From Acidobacteriota bacterium (GTDB lineage Bacteria; Acidobacteriota; Holophagae; Holophagales; Holophagaceae): a stretch of DNA of 64,000 nt. Numbering within the stretch: position 1 is the stretch's first letter; each line of letters begins with the position of its first letter. The position numbers and the translations under genes were made by a program. Below are positions 35,878 to 45,783 of the stretch, in pieces. The DNA is taken from contig JACQZU010000019.1 of assembly GCA_016213735.1 (NCBI GenBank), positions 233,418 through 297,417 of the forward strand, given 5' to 3'. The notes under the pieces were generated by a model. The model had not been told where the DNA came from. It did no database searches and was given only the letters and a program-made list of their open reading frames with translations.

Positions 35878-38805
35878 ATGAAAAACCAATTTTTGTGCCT
35901 TGGGCGCGTCGCGTCCATGCTTGCGCTGGCTGCCGGCCCGGCCCTGGTCGCCCAGACCCAGACCGGCACCCTGGTCATCAGCGTCAAGAACCAGGCAGGG
36001 ACACCCCTGCCTGGGGTTCGGGTGACGGTCAAGTCGGACAAATTGCAAGGCCTGCGTTCCGGAGTGACGGACAACACCGGGTATTTCCGGGCTCCGCTCC
36101 TGCCCCCGGGAGCCTACTCCGGCACCATCACCATGGAGGGCTATATTTCTGCTTCCGTGACCGCCACCGTGCCCCTGGGCGGTTCCACCACCGCTGAAGC
36201 CGTGCTCCGGCCCATCGACACAGCCGGGGTGACAGTCACGGTGTTGGCAACTCAAAGCAAGATCGAGAAGGCCGAGGTTTCCATTACCGAGAATTACAGC
36301 CAGGAGGACATCCTGAAGCTGCCGGTCGCCCGCACCTTGCTCGGCATCGCCCAGATGGCCCCAGGGGTGACGAGCGGCGTTGGCAACCCCCCCCGGGCGG
36401 TCATTGGGGGCGCTGCCACCTACGAAAACAAATTCCTGGTCAATGGAGCGGACGTCAACGACAACTACTTCGGGACCGATGTGGGATTGTTCATCGAGGA
36501 CGCCGTCGATGAGACCCAGGTGCTGACCAACGGGGTGAGCGCAGAGTGGGGTCGTTTCACCGGAGGCGTGATCAATGCGATCACCAAGCGGGGTGGCAAT
36601 GCCTTTGAAGGATCCCTTCGCGCCACCATGACCAACCAGAACTGGAATGCGGTGCTGCCGAACATCGAGAGGTACCAGGACCCCGCCACTGGGGCCACCG
36701 CGATCGCGCCAATCAACTACCGGAGCACCATCGTCAACAAGGTCAACCCGATCTACATTTTCACCGTGGGTGGACCCATCATCAAAGACAAGCTCTGGTT
36801 TTTCGCTGCCGGGCGTACCCTCAAGACCGAAGCAAGCAACAGCCTTCCTGGCTCCGGCTTCCAGTACGTTCAGACCAATGAGGAGGCCCGTTATGAGGGC
36901 AACTTGTCCTGGCAGGTGAACGACAATCACCGCCTTCTGGCCTCCTACATGACGCGCGAAGTGAAGAACTTCAACCGCGCCCCCCTGGTCGCCAATACCG
37001 CAGACCCGGCTGGCCTTCAGCACCGGAGGGATCCTCTCAGCCTGAAGACGTTGCAGTACAACGGCATCCTCTCTCCCAAGGTCAATTTGGACGTGATGTG
37101 GACGGAGAAGCTGCAGAGGATCACCACCTCAAGCCCGAAAAACAGGGGCAACAACGGCGGCACGGCCTTCTGGCAGAGCCCCGTGTTCGACACCACCGGA
37201 CTGCTCTTCAACAATCACTATTTCGGGAATGATCCGGAGGACCGGGATAACCAGAGCCTGAAGGCAACCCTGACCATGTACCTCACAGGCGCCGGGCAGC
37301 ATCAGTTGAAGGTTGGGATGGAGCAGTTCAAAGAGATCAACAACGGCACGAACCTGCAATCTCCGACCGGGTTCGTCGTCGACGCATCGGGCGTGAACTA
37401 CACCGACGTCAATCACATCACGTACGACTTCGACGCGGATTCCTACCTGGAGGACTGGTCCAAGGCCCCCGGAGGGAAATTCACCAGCACCTACACGTCC
37501 TTGTTCCTGAACGACAACTGGACGCTGAACAACCACTGGAACTTTACCCTTGGGGCCCGTTTCGAGAAGTGGGAAGGGTCCTCGGGCAACGCCCTCTACG
37601 CCAAGCCCGGCTTCCAGGACATCACCCCCCGGGTCGGCATCAACTTCGACCCCAAGGGCGACAGCAATTGGCAGTTCAACACCACCTTTGCCCACTATGC
37701 CGGGAAGGCAAATGCCTCCATCGTCACCGCGGGCACCTACGTGGGGAATCCGGCCCTTTCCTTGTTCGCCTATACCGGACCGGATGCCAGCGGGGTCACC
37801 CCCAGCGCTGCCACACCGGGCTTCCGGCGATCGGACTATTCCAACACCCCCTTCTACGTCAGCGATGCCACCCTGAACACCAAGCTGTCCAGCGACTTCA
37901 AGGCCCCCCTCACGATCGAATGGACCCTTGGCATGAAGCACAAGCTGAGTGACAGCGCCAACTTCACCCTTCTTTACGTCTACCGCAACCAGACCCGGAT
38001 GTTCGAGGATTACAAGGGGATGTACGGACATGTGAACATTGGGGGCAACGATTTCTCCATCATCCAGTGGGGGAACGTGACCGCCTCGGAGGCCACCCGG
38101 GTGTATCGCTCCCTGCAAGGCACCTGGGAGGTGGGTTCCGATCTCTACGGCGGAAGACTCTTTTGGCGCGGCAACCTCACCCTGAGCCGGCTCGAAGGGA
38201 ATTACGAGGGTGACGGCGGCAATCAGCCCGGCGGGGGAACCATTCTCGGGGACTGGCCTTTGGCCTCCCCCAACTCTGCCGCAACGGCCTACGGCCGGCT
38301 GGCCAACGACGAACCGGTCCGAATCAAAACCCAGGCGCTTTGGAATAGACCCATTGGAAACAACGTCCTGGCCCTCGGCTTCAACTTCGATTACGCCTCC
38401 GGAAAGCCATACAGTTTCACGCGCACGGCCTATACCACCGACACCTTTGCCACGGACTTTTATGTGGATGCCGCCTACAACACCTATCTGCGGTATTACG
38501 GCAAGCGCGGGATCGGCCGTTTCAATGACGTCTACACCATGGACTTCTCGGTGCAGTGGGACGGGAAGATCGGCCCAAAGAGCGGCGCCACCAACCGCCT
38601 CGGCTATTTTGTCAAATTCACGGCCTTCAACGTCCTGAACAATATCCAGCTCGCCACCTGGAATGTTGACGGGAGCACGGCCCGAGTCTCTCCGGGCACT
38701 CCGAACGATGTCTGGATCGCGCGCAACCGTTTCGGAAGACCCGTCAGCCCGGCCAACTACATCGGCAATCGCCAGATCCAGGTCGATTTCGGATTCAAGT
38801 TCTAG
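35878..38805 (+). CDS. TonB-dependent receptor, Oar-like
   Basis: A complete 975-residue outer-membrane receptor. The signal peptide is residues 1-26 (ending ALVAQ). A carboxypeptidase-regulatory-like domain at ~27-115 includes GTLVISVKNQAGTPLPGVRVT and FRAPLLPPGAYSGTI. The plug is ~125-250 (ILKLPVARTLLGIAQMAPGV, FLVNGADVNDNYFG, GGVINAITKRGGNAFEG). A long barrel with aromatic girdles follows, ending VDFGFKF with C-terminal Phe. The start with AGGAG upstream is preferred over an open-frame ATG at 35803. A strong terminator follows, so it is monocistronic. The ligand is unknown. Confidence 0.93.
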   Translation: MKNQFLCLGRVASMLALAAGPALVAQTQTGTLVISVKNQAGTPLPGVRVTVKSDKLQGLRSGVTDNTGYFRAPLLPPGAYSGTITMEGYISASVTATVPLGGSTTAEAVLRPIDTAGVTVTVLATQSKIEKAEVSITENYSQEDILKLPVARTLLGIAQMAPGVTSGVGNPPRAVIGGAATYENKFLVNGADVNDNYFGTDVGLFIEDAVDETQVLTNGVSAEWGRFTGGVINAITKRGGNAFEGSLRATMTNQNWNAVLPNIERYQDPATGATAIAPINYRSTIVNKVNPIYIFTVGGPIIKDKLWFFAAGRTLKTEASNSLPGSGFQYVQTNEEARYEGNLSWQVNDNHRLLASYMTREVKNFNRAPLVANTADPAGLQHRRDPLSLKTLQYNGILSPKVNLDVMWTEKLQRITTSSPKNRGNNGGTAFWQSPVFDTTGLLFNNHYFGNDPEDRDNQSLKATLTMYLTGAGQHQLKVGMEQFKEINNGTNLQSPTGFVVDASGVNYTDVNHITYDFDADSYLEDWSKAPGGKFTSTYTSLFLNDNWTLNNHWNFTLGARFEKWEGSSGNALYAKPGFQDITPRVGINFDPKGDSNWQFNTTFAHYAGKANASIVTAGTYVGNPALSLFAYTGPDASGVTPSAATPGFRRSDYSNTPFYVSDATLNTKLSSDFKAPLTIEWTLGMKHKLSDSANFTLLYVYRNQTRMFEDYKGMYGHVNIGGNDFSIIQWGNVTASEATRVYRSLQGTWEVGSDLYGGRLFWRGNLTLSRLEGNYEGDGGNQPGGGTILGDWPLASPNSAATAYGRLANDEPVRIKTQALWNRPIGNNVLALGFNFDYASGKPYSFTRTAYTTDTFATDFYVDAAYNTYLRYYGKRGIGRFNDVYTMDFSVQWDGKIGPKSGATNRLGYFVKFTAFNVLNNIQLATWNVDGSTARVSPGTPNDVWIARNRFGRPVSPANYIGNRQIQVDFGFKF

Positions 38806-38824
38806 CCGCTGGATGCCAAGGAGA

Positions 38825-38853
38825 AGCGCCCGGGGACACCCGGGCGCTTTTTT
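38825..38853 (+). terminator. intrinsic terminator of the receptor gene
   Basis: A perfect 10-bp stem AGCGCCCGGG/CCCGGGCGCT with a GACA loop is followed directly by a run of six T. It lies 20 bp after the receptor stop codon and is a textbook Rho-independent terminator. Confidence 0.9.
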
Positions 38854-39786
38854 CAGGGCTGAATTCCTCCTGGGGATTGCCCAAGCCGCCCCGGTGTGGG
38901 AGACCCTCCAACTTGATTTCTCCTGTGCCCTGGTCCCACCCTCCTGTTGATTCCACCTCGATGCAGCCGAAGAGCCACCTGGAGGAAGGGCCGGGACAGC
39001 GAGGCGGCGTGCCCTCAGAGGCTGGAGGATGACGGGCCGGGACCTGCGGCCGACGCCCTTCGCCCACGGGCGGGGGACTGGGGCCGGGCCCGGGAGGGTC
39101 AGATGCCCGAACACGGCATGAGGAAGGATCCTGCGAAAAGGCGATCGTCAGTAGTGGGAGGGGGTCCGACTGGCGCAGAGGCCGGGCGGGGATGCCTTTG
39201 CATCGACGCCTTGACGCCCACCCGCGGGAAAGGCGGGGTCCCAGGGGCCCGGCGGATGGCGATGGGCCCCTTGGGGCGGATGTCCCGAAGAATGAAATCC
39301 CGAGTCAAGCTTCGAAAGAGTTTCCCGCGGGCCTCCCGGTGCTGTCCGTGTGGAGGACGGATCAAGTGAGAGAAGGAAGGGGGCAGGGTCGCGAAGGTCT
39401 GGGGGATCGCCAAGACCTCCCAGGGGGACAGGTGGAATACGCAACCTGGTCCCCTCTTCCCTTGAGACGTCCGGATTCCTGACCTTCACCCGCGGGAGCA
39501 AGGGGGTGGTGGTTCGATTCGGTTCGGTGGTCTCCGATGAAAAGGGGATGTACGGGGAGTTCCCATCCTCCACGGGGAGGGCTGTTGGCCTGGTGGATTG
39601 GAGCGTTCCGACATGCCCAGGCTATCCGAGAGTTCGCCCCGACCCTTCTGCGTCCGACCCCGAAACCCTCGCCGGGAGGGCACGGCTGATCGAACCTGCA
39701 TCCATCGTTCATGCCGTAGCCCAGGGGCGCGGCGGGTCTTTCACAATGCCACCCGGATTGAGCCCGGGCGACAAGCAGGAGGTTTC
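38854..39786. other. 0.9-kb stretch without a recognisable gene
   Basis: Open frames here are Arg/Gly/Pro-rich and have no recognisable motif. A frame opening at ~39598 runs into the gene at 39787, but its upstream part is not protein-like. I see no RNA gene or repeat. Confidence 0.45.
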
Positions 39787-40350
39787 ATGAGATTTTTCAA
39801 CAGGCACCTCGTCACCCTTGCCCTTGGCCTCGCCGGCCTCGGCCTCCATGCTTCGGACTACAGGGCCCTGCTCGATGTTGCGCGCACCACGTGGGCGAAA
39901 AAACTCCATATCGGCGTTGTGTGCAAGTACAACGAACAGGCGGGTCGGATCGAGTCCCTCCGAAAAATCGCAGGGGAAGAAACCGTCATCACTGTGGTCG
40001 ATGTCCATGCCGAACGTGAGTGGTTGGCGGCCAGCCACATCCTTGCCAGGCGGAGGCCGGATTTTTTGTTGCTGATGCCGAGTGGCGGCTTCTACGGCGA
40101 GGGCGGTTTCTGGAGCACGGTCCTGGTTCGGGCCTTGGCTCGCCTCGGCGTTCCCAGCGTGGGGACCTCTCCACGGGCCATCGAGCAGGGCGCGGTGTTC
40201 GCGGTGGGTGAGCATACCGGCTACCACTTGCTGGTCAGTGAACGCCCCATCGGCAACATCAGTGTGATTCTGCCCAAGCAGGGACAAGCTTTTCGTCAGG
40301 ATCAGAGCAGCGGTGCCGCAACCTTGAACCTCATCAGCGCCGAACGCTAG
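39787..40350 (+). CDS. small exported protein of unknown function
   Basis: A 187-residue protein. A signal peptide ends near GLHASD (residues 1-22), and an excellent AGGAGG site lies five bases before the ATG. The mature sequence alternates strands and helices (LHIGVVCKYNEQAGRIESLR, ETVITVVDVHAEREWLAAS, PDFLLLMPSGGFY, GVPSVGTSPRAIEQGAVFAV). This is a Rossmann-like pattern resembling one lobe of periplasmic binding proteins of the TrpX/ABC_sub_bind kind. It is about half their length, so it could be a single-lobe ligand binder. No transporter genes are adjacent. Confidence 0.75.
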   Translation: MRFFNRHLVTLALGLAGLGLHASDYRALLDVARTTWAKKLHIGVVCKYNEQAGRIESLRKIAGEETVITVVDVHAEREWLAASHILARRRPDFLLLMPSGGFYGEGGFWSTVLVRALARLGVPSVGTSPRAIEQGAVFAVGEHTGYHLLVSERPIGNISVILPKQGQAFRQDQSSGAATLNLISAER

Positions 40351-40933
40351 ATCCCCTAGCCCCGCGCCGGGGGGGGCCGCTGTTGAGGCTGGGCCCCCCC
40401 AAGCCGAGTCGGAAGGGGCCCCGAAAAGCACCTCGTGACGGACCTCCCGGGCGCTTCTCGACGCTCCCAACACCCGGTCTCCAAATGGACGTTCGGGCCG
40501 AGGGACGGCTCCGATCGGCGATGTTTGGAGCCGGAATCTCGACGCCCTACCTATAGGAAAACCCCTCGCGCGCCCACAAGGCTCTTGCATTAGCGCGCAT
40601 CCTCATCCGCCGCGGGGACGGCGTTGCTTTCAGGTTCAGCATTCCGTGGTCCTCTTGGGCCCTGCTTCCGCAAGTTCCTCCTGGAGAGGCTCGGGCCAGG
40701 GCGGTCATCCCCTTGTTTCTTGTGGGAGCCAACTTGCGCCCTCACACGTGGCCCGGAAGGAAGGTGTTCGACTGACCTTCCCAACGGCTCGATTCGCCCC
40801 TCATCTCCAAAATTCCACCCCTGATCTGTTCTCAAAATTTGGAAATCCAATCAATTTTATGTCATCGGGGAAGGCGTGACTTCACCTGGATGACCCAGAA
40901 AAAGGTTTTCGATTGTCTGCCGAGGGAGTTCCC
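40351..40933. other. gene-free stretch with hairpin and AT-rich upstream region
   Basis: A G-run/C-run hairpin (40370-40378 with 40392-40400) follows the exported-protein gene and may slow or end its transcript, though no T run follows. From ~40815 the DNA becomes AT-rich and leads into the zinc-ribbon gene. It contains AAAATT...AATTTT as a loose inverted repeat. No gene is seen. Confidence 0.4.
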
Positions 40934-41653
40934 ATGAGATCCATATGTAAAATTTGTGGACAAATGACAAATCTAAATCGTGATGTATGTTTTTGTTGCA
41001 TGACCGGAAAGGAAAGGAAAAGGATCGGCACATGCAATGTGTGTGGTGGCGCAGTATACAAGCGGAAGAAAAATTATTCGAATGAATCAAATATTTGCGC
41101 TAATTGTGATAATAAAAAAAGGATCCAATCAATCCTGGAGATAGCCTGGCCGATTCTCGAGGGCGGGGGATCCCTTAAGGAGGTCGGTCAGCGGTTGGGG
41201 TTATCAGGAGAACGAATTCGGCAAATAGTCACTCTTCACGCGCCAGTGCCCGGTGGAGTAAGGAGAATTCGTTTACAAAACGCAAAAAATATCATAAATA
41301 ATTTAATTTGTTCAGGAAAAACCGCCAAGGAAGCGGCTGCGGAATGCGGCTTATCGAGAAACTGGGTTTCTAAGGTCCTCAGGGCGAACCCGGGTTTGGC
41401 CATGATTGAAAAAGGAAACAGGAGGGACCGTCATGGATGTCGATTCGATCCGATTTTCAGGATCGTTGAACGTGAAGGGAAAAGCATTCGTGCCGCTTGC
41501 TTGGATCTGGGAATAAAATGTCGATCCTACATTTATAAAATCGCACGTACGCATGCAGCTCAGCAACGATTCCCTTGTTTAAAAAATGTCAGAGTTTGCA
41601 ACCGAACAAAAAATGCTGCGCAGAATCAAAGAGAATTTTTGAGTGCCGGCTGA
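40934..41653 (+). CDS. zinc-ribbon protein with three helix-turn-helix modules
   Basis: A 239-residue basic protein of no family I know. The N-terminus has two four-cysteine sites: C5/C8 with C19/C22, and C34/C37 with C55/C58. These are most likely zinc ribbons. Three helix-turn-helix units follow: ~80-99 (SLKEVGQRLGLSGERIRQI, close to sigma-70 region 4), ~129-149 (KTAKEAAAECGLSRNWVSKVL) and ~183-204 (KSIRAACLDLGIKCRSYIYKI). It looks like a DNA-binding regulator or recombination accessory protein. The gene is strikingly AT-rich compared with everything around it, a sign of recent transfer. The start ATG has GGGAG upstream. Confidence 0.8.
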   Translation: MRSICKICGQMTNLNRDVCFCCMTGKERKRIGTCNVCGGAVYKRKKNYSNESNICANCDNKKRIQSILEIAWPILEGGGSLKEVGQRLGLSGERIRQIVTLHAPVPGGVRRIRLQNAKNIINNLICSGKTAKEAAAECGLSRNWVSKVLRANPGLAMIEKGNRRDRHGCRFDPIFRIVEREGKSIRAACLDLGIKCRSYIYKIARTHAAQQRFPCLKNVRVCNRTKNAAQNQREFLSAG

Positions 41654-42215
41654 CCCTGGGAGACCATTCCAGGGACCCATCAGGGCCAAGCCCCAAGGCG
41701 GATCCTGGCCCGGGTTCCTGGCACTCAAAGGCATGCAAGAAATCAACCCATCCTGAATAAGTTTCAAGGGATTCAGGGCCGGGCCAGCGACCATTCCTGG
41801 ATCCAACCATTCCATTCCTGGTTGTCTGGGAACGTTTGGTGGGAGTGGATTAACTTTCGGTGTTTCGCGGCGTAAATTGGTATTCCAAAGAATATTCCGG
41901 TATTCGCACTTTTTTTGATTTCAGCAGGAGGATCCAGGATAGACCCAGGAGTCGAGATCAGTCAGCTGGATCAATGACAAAAGACAGGGCCTCGATCCGG
42001 CAAAGGGGTGTCTTCTTCCTCAGAAATGGGTGAGCGCGCCCGGCCCCATGGCTCTTCCATCCCAAAGAGTTGAATGTTCCGAATTTCCCGGCCGGTCCTC
42101 CGCGATGGGTCCAAAGGCCCGCGACTTCACCCCTGGCCTTTCTTCCGGCCCCCGAGGACTCCCCTCTCCCCTGCTTCAGGTATTGGACCCCCACCCCTTG
42201 ACCATAGGACAGCTC
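41654..42215. promoter_or_regulatory. gene-free stretch with repeated GGTATTC motif
   Basis: No gene. At 41879-41906 GGTATTCC, a GAATATTC palindrome and GGTATTCG follow one another, with the outer copies 20 bp apart, just before a T run. This could be an operator or promoter element for the peptidase gene at 42216. The rest shows nothing notable. Confidence 0.35.
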
Positions 42216-44294
42216 ATGACCAGCCATGCCGGCCGCCTACTCCTTTCCCTCCTCACCGTGCTTTTTGCATCCCAAGAGGTGCGCGGCGACGAAGGGATGT
42301 GGACCTTTGACAACCTGCCGCTGGGGATTTTGAAGACGCGTTACAACTTCGCGCCCGACCAGGCCTGGCTCGATCACGTGCGTATGGCCTCCGTGCGCGT
42401 CCCCCATGGAAGCGCCTCCTTCGTCAGCAAGGACGGGCTCCTCCTCACGAACCACCATGTGGCTCACGGGGCGATCCAGCAGGTCTCCGGCGAGAAAAAC
42501 GACTACCTGAAAAACGGATTCGTCGCGGCCTCCAGGGCTGACGAAATCAAAATTCCAGGCTATACAGCTCAGTATTTGGTGAGCACCGAGAACATCACCG
42601 GCCTTGTGGAGAAGGCCGTCATGGCGGCTCCCAGTGGCACCAGGAAGGACCTCCTTCGCGCGGAGACCATCGCCCGGCTCGTTGCAGAGGAAAACAAGAA
42701 GAGCGGGCTTCATTGTGAATCCGTGGCGCTTTATCAGGGTGGGGAGGAATGGATCTACCGGTACAAGCTGTTGAACGATGTAAGGCTCGTGATGGCACCG
42801 GAGTTCGGGGTCGCAGCCTTTGGGGGGGACTGGGATAATTTCACGTATCCCCGGCACGATCTGGACATGACCCTGTTCCGGGTTTACGAAAACGGGAAAC
42901 CCTTTCACCCTCCCCACCACTTGACTTGGGCCGAAAAGGGAGCCTCCTTTGGGGACCTGATCTTCATGGTGGGGCATCCTGGCAACACGAACCGCTTGGA
43001 CACCCTTGCTCAGATGAAATTCGCCTTGGAAGAGGTTGTTCCCTTCCGGCTTCGGAACCAGGGACGGATGAAGAAGGCCTACCGAAGGCACGCGAGCCAG
43101 GGCCCCGCCCAAGCCATGGAGGTGTCCCAGCAACTCATGTCCGCGGAAAATTTCTTCAAGGTCTTCGAAAGAGAATGGGCAGGTTTGAAGGACACGGAAG
43201 CCATGGGCAGGGTTGCGGAGGCTGAGCAGGAGCTGAGGGCCAGGGTGGCCGAAAATTCAGAACTGAAGGCGTACGCAGGGGACAGCTGGAACAAGATCGA
43301 AGAGGCCCTTCAGCTGCGAAGAACCTTCATCAAAGAGCTGTTTACGGTCAACACGCGTGGCAGCGTGCTCTTCGAGTTGGCCCTTCACCTCGTCCGTCTT
43401 CCGGAGGAACTCGCCAAGTCCCCCCATGAGCGTCTGGGCGAGTACCGGGATGAAAAGACCCTGCAGGCCACTCGGACGAGGCTCGAGAAAGAGCAGGCAC
43501 GCCGTCCTGAGGAGGAGGTGCGAGAGTTTACGATCGGGCTCGAAGAGGCCTTGGAAGAACTCGGAGCGAAACATCCGTTCGTCGAGGCCCTCCTCGAAGG
43601 GAAATCCCCAGCAGATGCCGCGAAGGATGTGGTGGCTCGGACACGGATGCACGAGGCTTCCTTCCGGAAGGAACTCCTCGAGAAGGGGACGAAAGCCATA
43701 CAGGAAAGCAAGGACCCGTTCATCCTCCTGGCCCGCACCCTTGATCCCATGAACCGAACACTGCGCAAGGCCCAGGAGGGCGTGAGAGCGGTCATCTCCG
43801 AACACGCCGCCCGCATCGCGAAGGCCCGCTTTGCGGTCTACGGGAAGTCCAAATTCCCCGACGCCACGTTCACGCTGCGCCTAAGCTTTGGAACGGTATC
43901 CACCTGCAGGGCTATGGGCACCCTGCTCCAACCCTTTACAACCTTTGGCGGTCTGTTCGACCGGGCGGATGCCTGGGGACCCGAGGCGGAGAACAAGTCC
44001 TGGGCCCTTCCACAACGCTGGCGCGAACGACGTCACAGACTTGATCCGAGCACCCCTTTCAACTTCCTTAGCACCCATGACAGCATCGGTGGAAATTCCG
44101 GCAGCCCCATCGTCAACCGGAAAGGAGAACTGGTGGGTCTGGTGTTCGATGGGAACATCGACTCCATTCCCGGGCGCTACTACTACGACGAAAGGGTGAA
44201 CCGCAGCATCAGCGTCGATGCCCGTGGAATCCTCGAGGCACTCGAAAAGGTCTACGACGCGAGTCACCTGGTGACTGAGTTGAGGCGGGACTAG
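42216..44294 (+). CDS. S46-family dipeptidyl-peptidase
   Basis: A 692-residue exported serine peptidase that removes N-terminal dipeptides, part of peptide nutrition in Bacteroidota and Acidobacteriota. A signal peptide ends near residue 24. Catalytic-triad regions are: histidines at ~80-81 in LLTNHHVAHGAIQ; the aspartate region GGDWDNFTYPRHDLDMTLFRV; and serine in SIGGNSGSPIVNRKGELVG near the C-terminus. Known S46 enzymes read NHHC; here the cysteine is replaced by valine. Between the halves lies the all-helical domain (~300-560) that determines dipeptide specificity. It is followed 58 bp later by an S41 peptidase. Confidence 0.92.
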   Translation: MTSHAGRLLLSLLTVLFASQEVRGDEGMWTFDNLPLGILKTRYNFAPDQAWLDHVRMASVRVPHGSASFVSKDGLLLTNHHVAHGAIQQVSGEKNDYLKNGFVAASRADEIKIPGYTAQYLVSTENITGLVEKAVMAAPSGTRKDLLRAETIARLVAEENKKSGLHCESVALYQGGEEWIYRYKLLNDVRLVMAPEFGVAAFGGDWDNFTYPRHDLDMTLFRVYENGKPFHPPHHLTWAEKGASFGDLIFMVGHPGNTNRLDTLAQMKFALEEVVPFRLRNQGRMKKAYRRHASQGPAQAMEVSQQLMSAENFFKVFEREWAGLKDTEAMGRVAEAEQELRARVAENSELKAYAGDSWNKIEEALQLRRTFIKELFTVNTRGSVLFELALHLVRLPEELAKSPHERLGEYRDEKTLQATRTRLEKEQARRPEEEVREFTIGLEEALEELGAKHPFVEALLEGKSPADAAKDVVARTRMHEASFRKELLEKGTKAIQESKDPFILLARTLDPMNRTLRKAQEGVRAVISEHAARIAKARFAVYGKSKFPDATFTLRLSFGTVSTCRAMGTLLQPFTTFGGLFDRADAWGPEAENKSWALPQRWRERRHRLDPSTPFNFLSTHDSIGGNSGSPIVNRKGELVGLVFDGNIDSIPGRYYYDERVNRSISVDARGILEALEKVYDASHLVTELRRD

Positions 44295-44352
44295 GCGGTT
44301 GGGGTTTCGAGGGAAGGACACCTGGGCCATCTCAGCCTTGAAAGGGGGCAGC

Positions 44353-45711
44353 ATGCTTCGATCCACATTCTGGGTGCTTGCAGGGGCCGTGCTTTTCAGC
44401 CAGGGCAACCATCTCCCGGCCACTCCTCCCATTGAGAGCGCCTCTTCCCCTTCAGGTGTTCGACCCCAACCGGGGTCGGACTGGGGCGCCGCGGCCCGTG
44501 CCGAACTCATCGAGAAAATCGCCGACCAGTTGGACCGGAATTATGTGGATGGAAAGGCCGGGCGTGAAATCGGAGAACTTCTGAAGCAGAAACTCAAGGG
44601 GGGCGCTTACGATCGCTTGGACCGTCCCGCCCAGTTCGCCGAAGCCGTCACCCAAGACCTGCAAAGAACCAACGGGGACCTGCACCTGACCCTGCGCTAC
44701 TCCCCTGACCCGGCGGGGGCCCGGGGAGGAGGTCAACCTGGCTTCGATCCTTTCGCAGGGGCCCGGCAGCAGAATTTCGGCATAAACCGTGCGGAAATCC
44801 TCGAGGGCAACGTTGGGTACCTCGCGTTTTCCGGCTTCCTGCAGGGTTCTGGCTGGGAAGAGACCCTCGTGGACGCCCTCCGATTCCTCAGCCGCACCGA
44901 TGCCATGATCATCGATCTTCGGATGAATGGGGGCGGCAGTGGCCACATGGGGGATTTCCTGTTGAGCCATTTCCTTGAAGCAAGGGCGATACCTACCGTC
45001 CGAATCAAGTCCCGGCATGCACCCGAACCCCTGGTCATTCACAGCCTGGCGGCGGTGCCGGGGCCGCGGCGCCCAGACGTCCCGCTGTACCTTCTGGCCA
45101 GCCAAGGGACAGGATCGGCGGCCGAAGCCTTTGCATTCGTCCTGAAAAACCTCCGCCGTGCCACCGTGATCGGCACGCGGACGGCAGGTGCAGGCAATAC
45201 GGTTGGATTCTTCCCTGCAGGGCAGGGATTCACCCTCGGTTATTCCATCACCCACGTGTCTGATCCCAGGACCGGATCGACCTGGGAGCAGGTCGGGGTC
45301 CAGCCTGATGTCGCCGTTTCCCCGGAATGGGCCCTTCAAGAGGCTCATGTCGCGGCACTCCAGCGCCTGATCGACACCATTCCCGATCCGAATCGGGTCC
45401 GAGTGCTCAAACGATTGGTGGAGGCCGCCCAAGCGCGCCGAAGACCTCTGCCCGTGGACCGGGAGAACCTGGCCCGGTACGAAGGGAATTACGGGGGAAG
45501 GGTGGTGAGGGTCCGCGAGGGGCGGGTCACCTACGCGCGCAACGCGGGGGCCCTGCCAGAGGAATTGGTCCATCTTGGCGGGGGGCGTTTCGCCTTGGGC
45601 GCCGCCCGGATCTGTTTCGAGGATCGTGATGGGATGGCCACCCTCATCCTTGAGCGATCGGATGGGACCGAGGTGAGCCTTCCGCGAAGCGTTCCTACAT
45701 TTGGATTCTAG
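44353..45711 (+). CDS. S41-family peptidase
   Basis: A 452-residue exported protein. The start at ATG 44353, with a G-rich site upstream, gives a clean signal peptide (MLRSTFWVLAGAVLF). The N-terminal helical domain is ~40-130 (ELIEKIADQLDRNYVDGKAG). The S41 core contains VGYLAFSGFLQG, MIIDLRMNGGGSGHMGDFLLS, and GSAAEAFAFVLKNLRRATVIGTRTAGAGN, where the serine after G is the likely nucleophile. The close VGVQPDVAVSPEWAL is typical. A C-terminal ~80-residue beta domain (LARYEGNYGGRVVRVREG) is extra. It probably works with the S46 peptidase on peptides in the periplasm. Confidence 0.9.
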   Translation: MLRSTFWVLAGAVLFSQGNHLPATPPIESASSPSGVRPQPGSDWGAAARAELIEKIADQLDRNYVDGKAGREIGELLKQKLKGGAYDRLDRPAQFAEAVTQDLQRTNGDLHLTLRYSPDPAGARGGGQPGFDPFAGARQQNFGINRAEILEGNVGYLAFSGFLQGSGWEETLVDALRFLSRTDAMIIDLRMNGGGSGHMGDFLLSHFLEARAIPTVRIKSRHAPEPLVIHSLAAVPGPRRPDVPLYLLASQGTGSAAEAFAFVLKNLRRATVIGTRTAGAGNTVGFFPAGQGFTLGYSITHVSDPRTGSTWEQVGVQPDVAVSPEWALQEAHVAALQRLIDTIPDPNRVRVLKRLVEAAQARRRPLPVDRENLARYEGNYGGRVVRVREGRVTYARNAGALPEELVHLGGGRFALGAARICFEDRDGMATLILERSDGTEVSLPRSVPTFGF

Positions 45712-45783
45712 TTCCGAAGGGACGACCCCCCTGGAGCCTTTTGGCCAAGCCCGTCAACCCGAATTCATCTCCTCTGGAGCCCC

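Noticed and set aside
38947..39369. 140-residue Arg/Gly-rich frame
   Set aside because: Composition typical of random GC-rich reading; no start signal or recognised domain.
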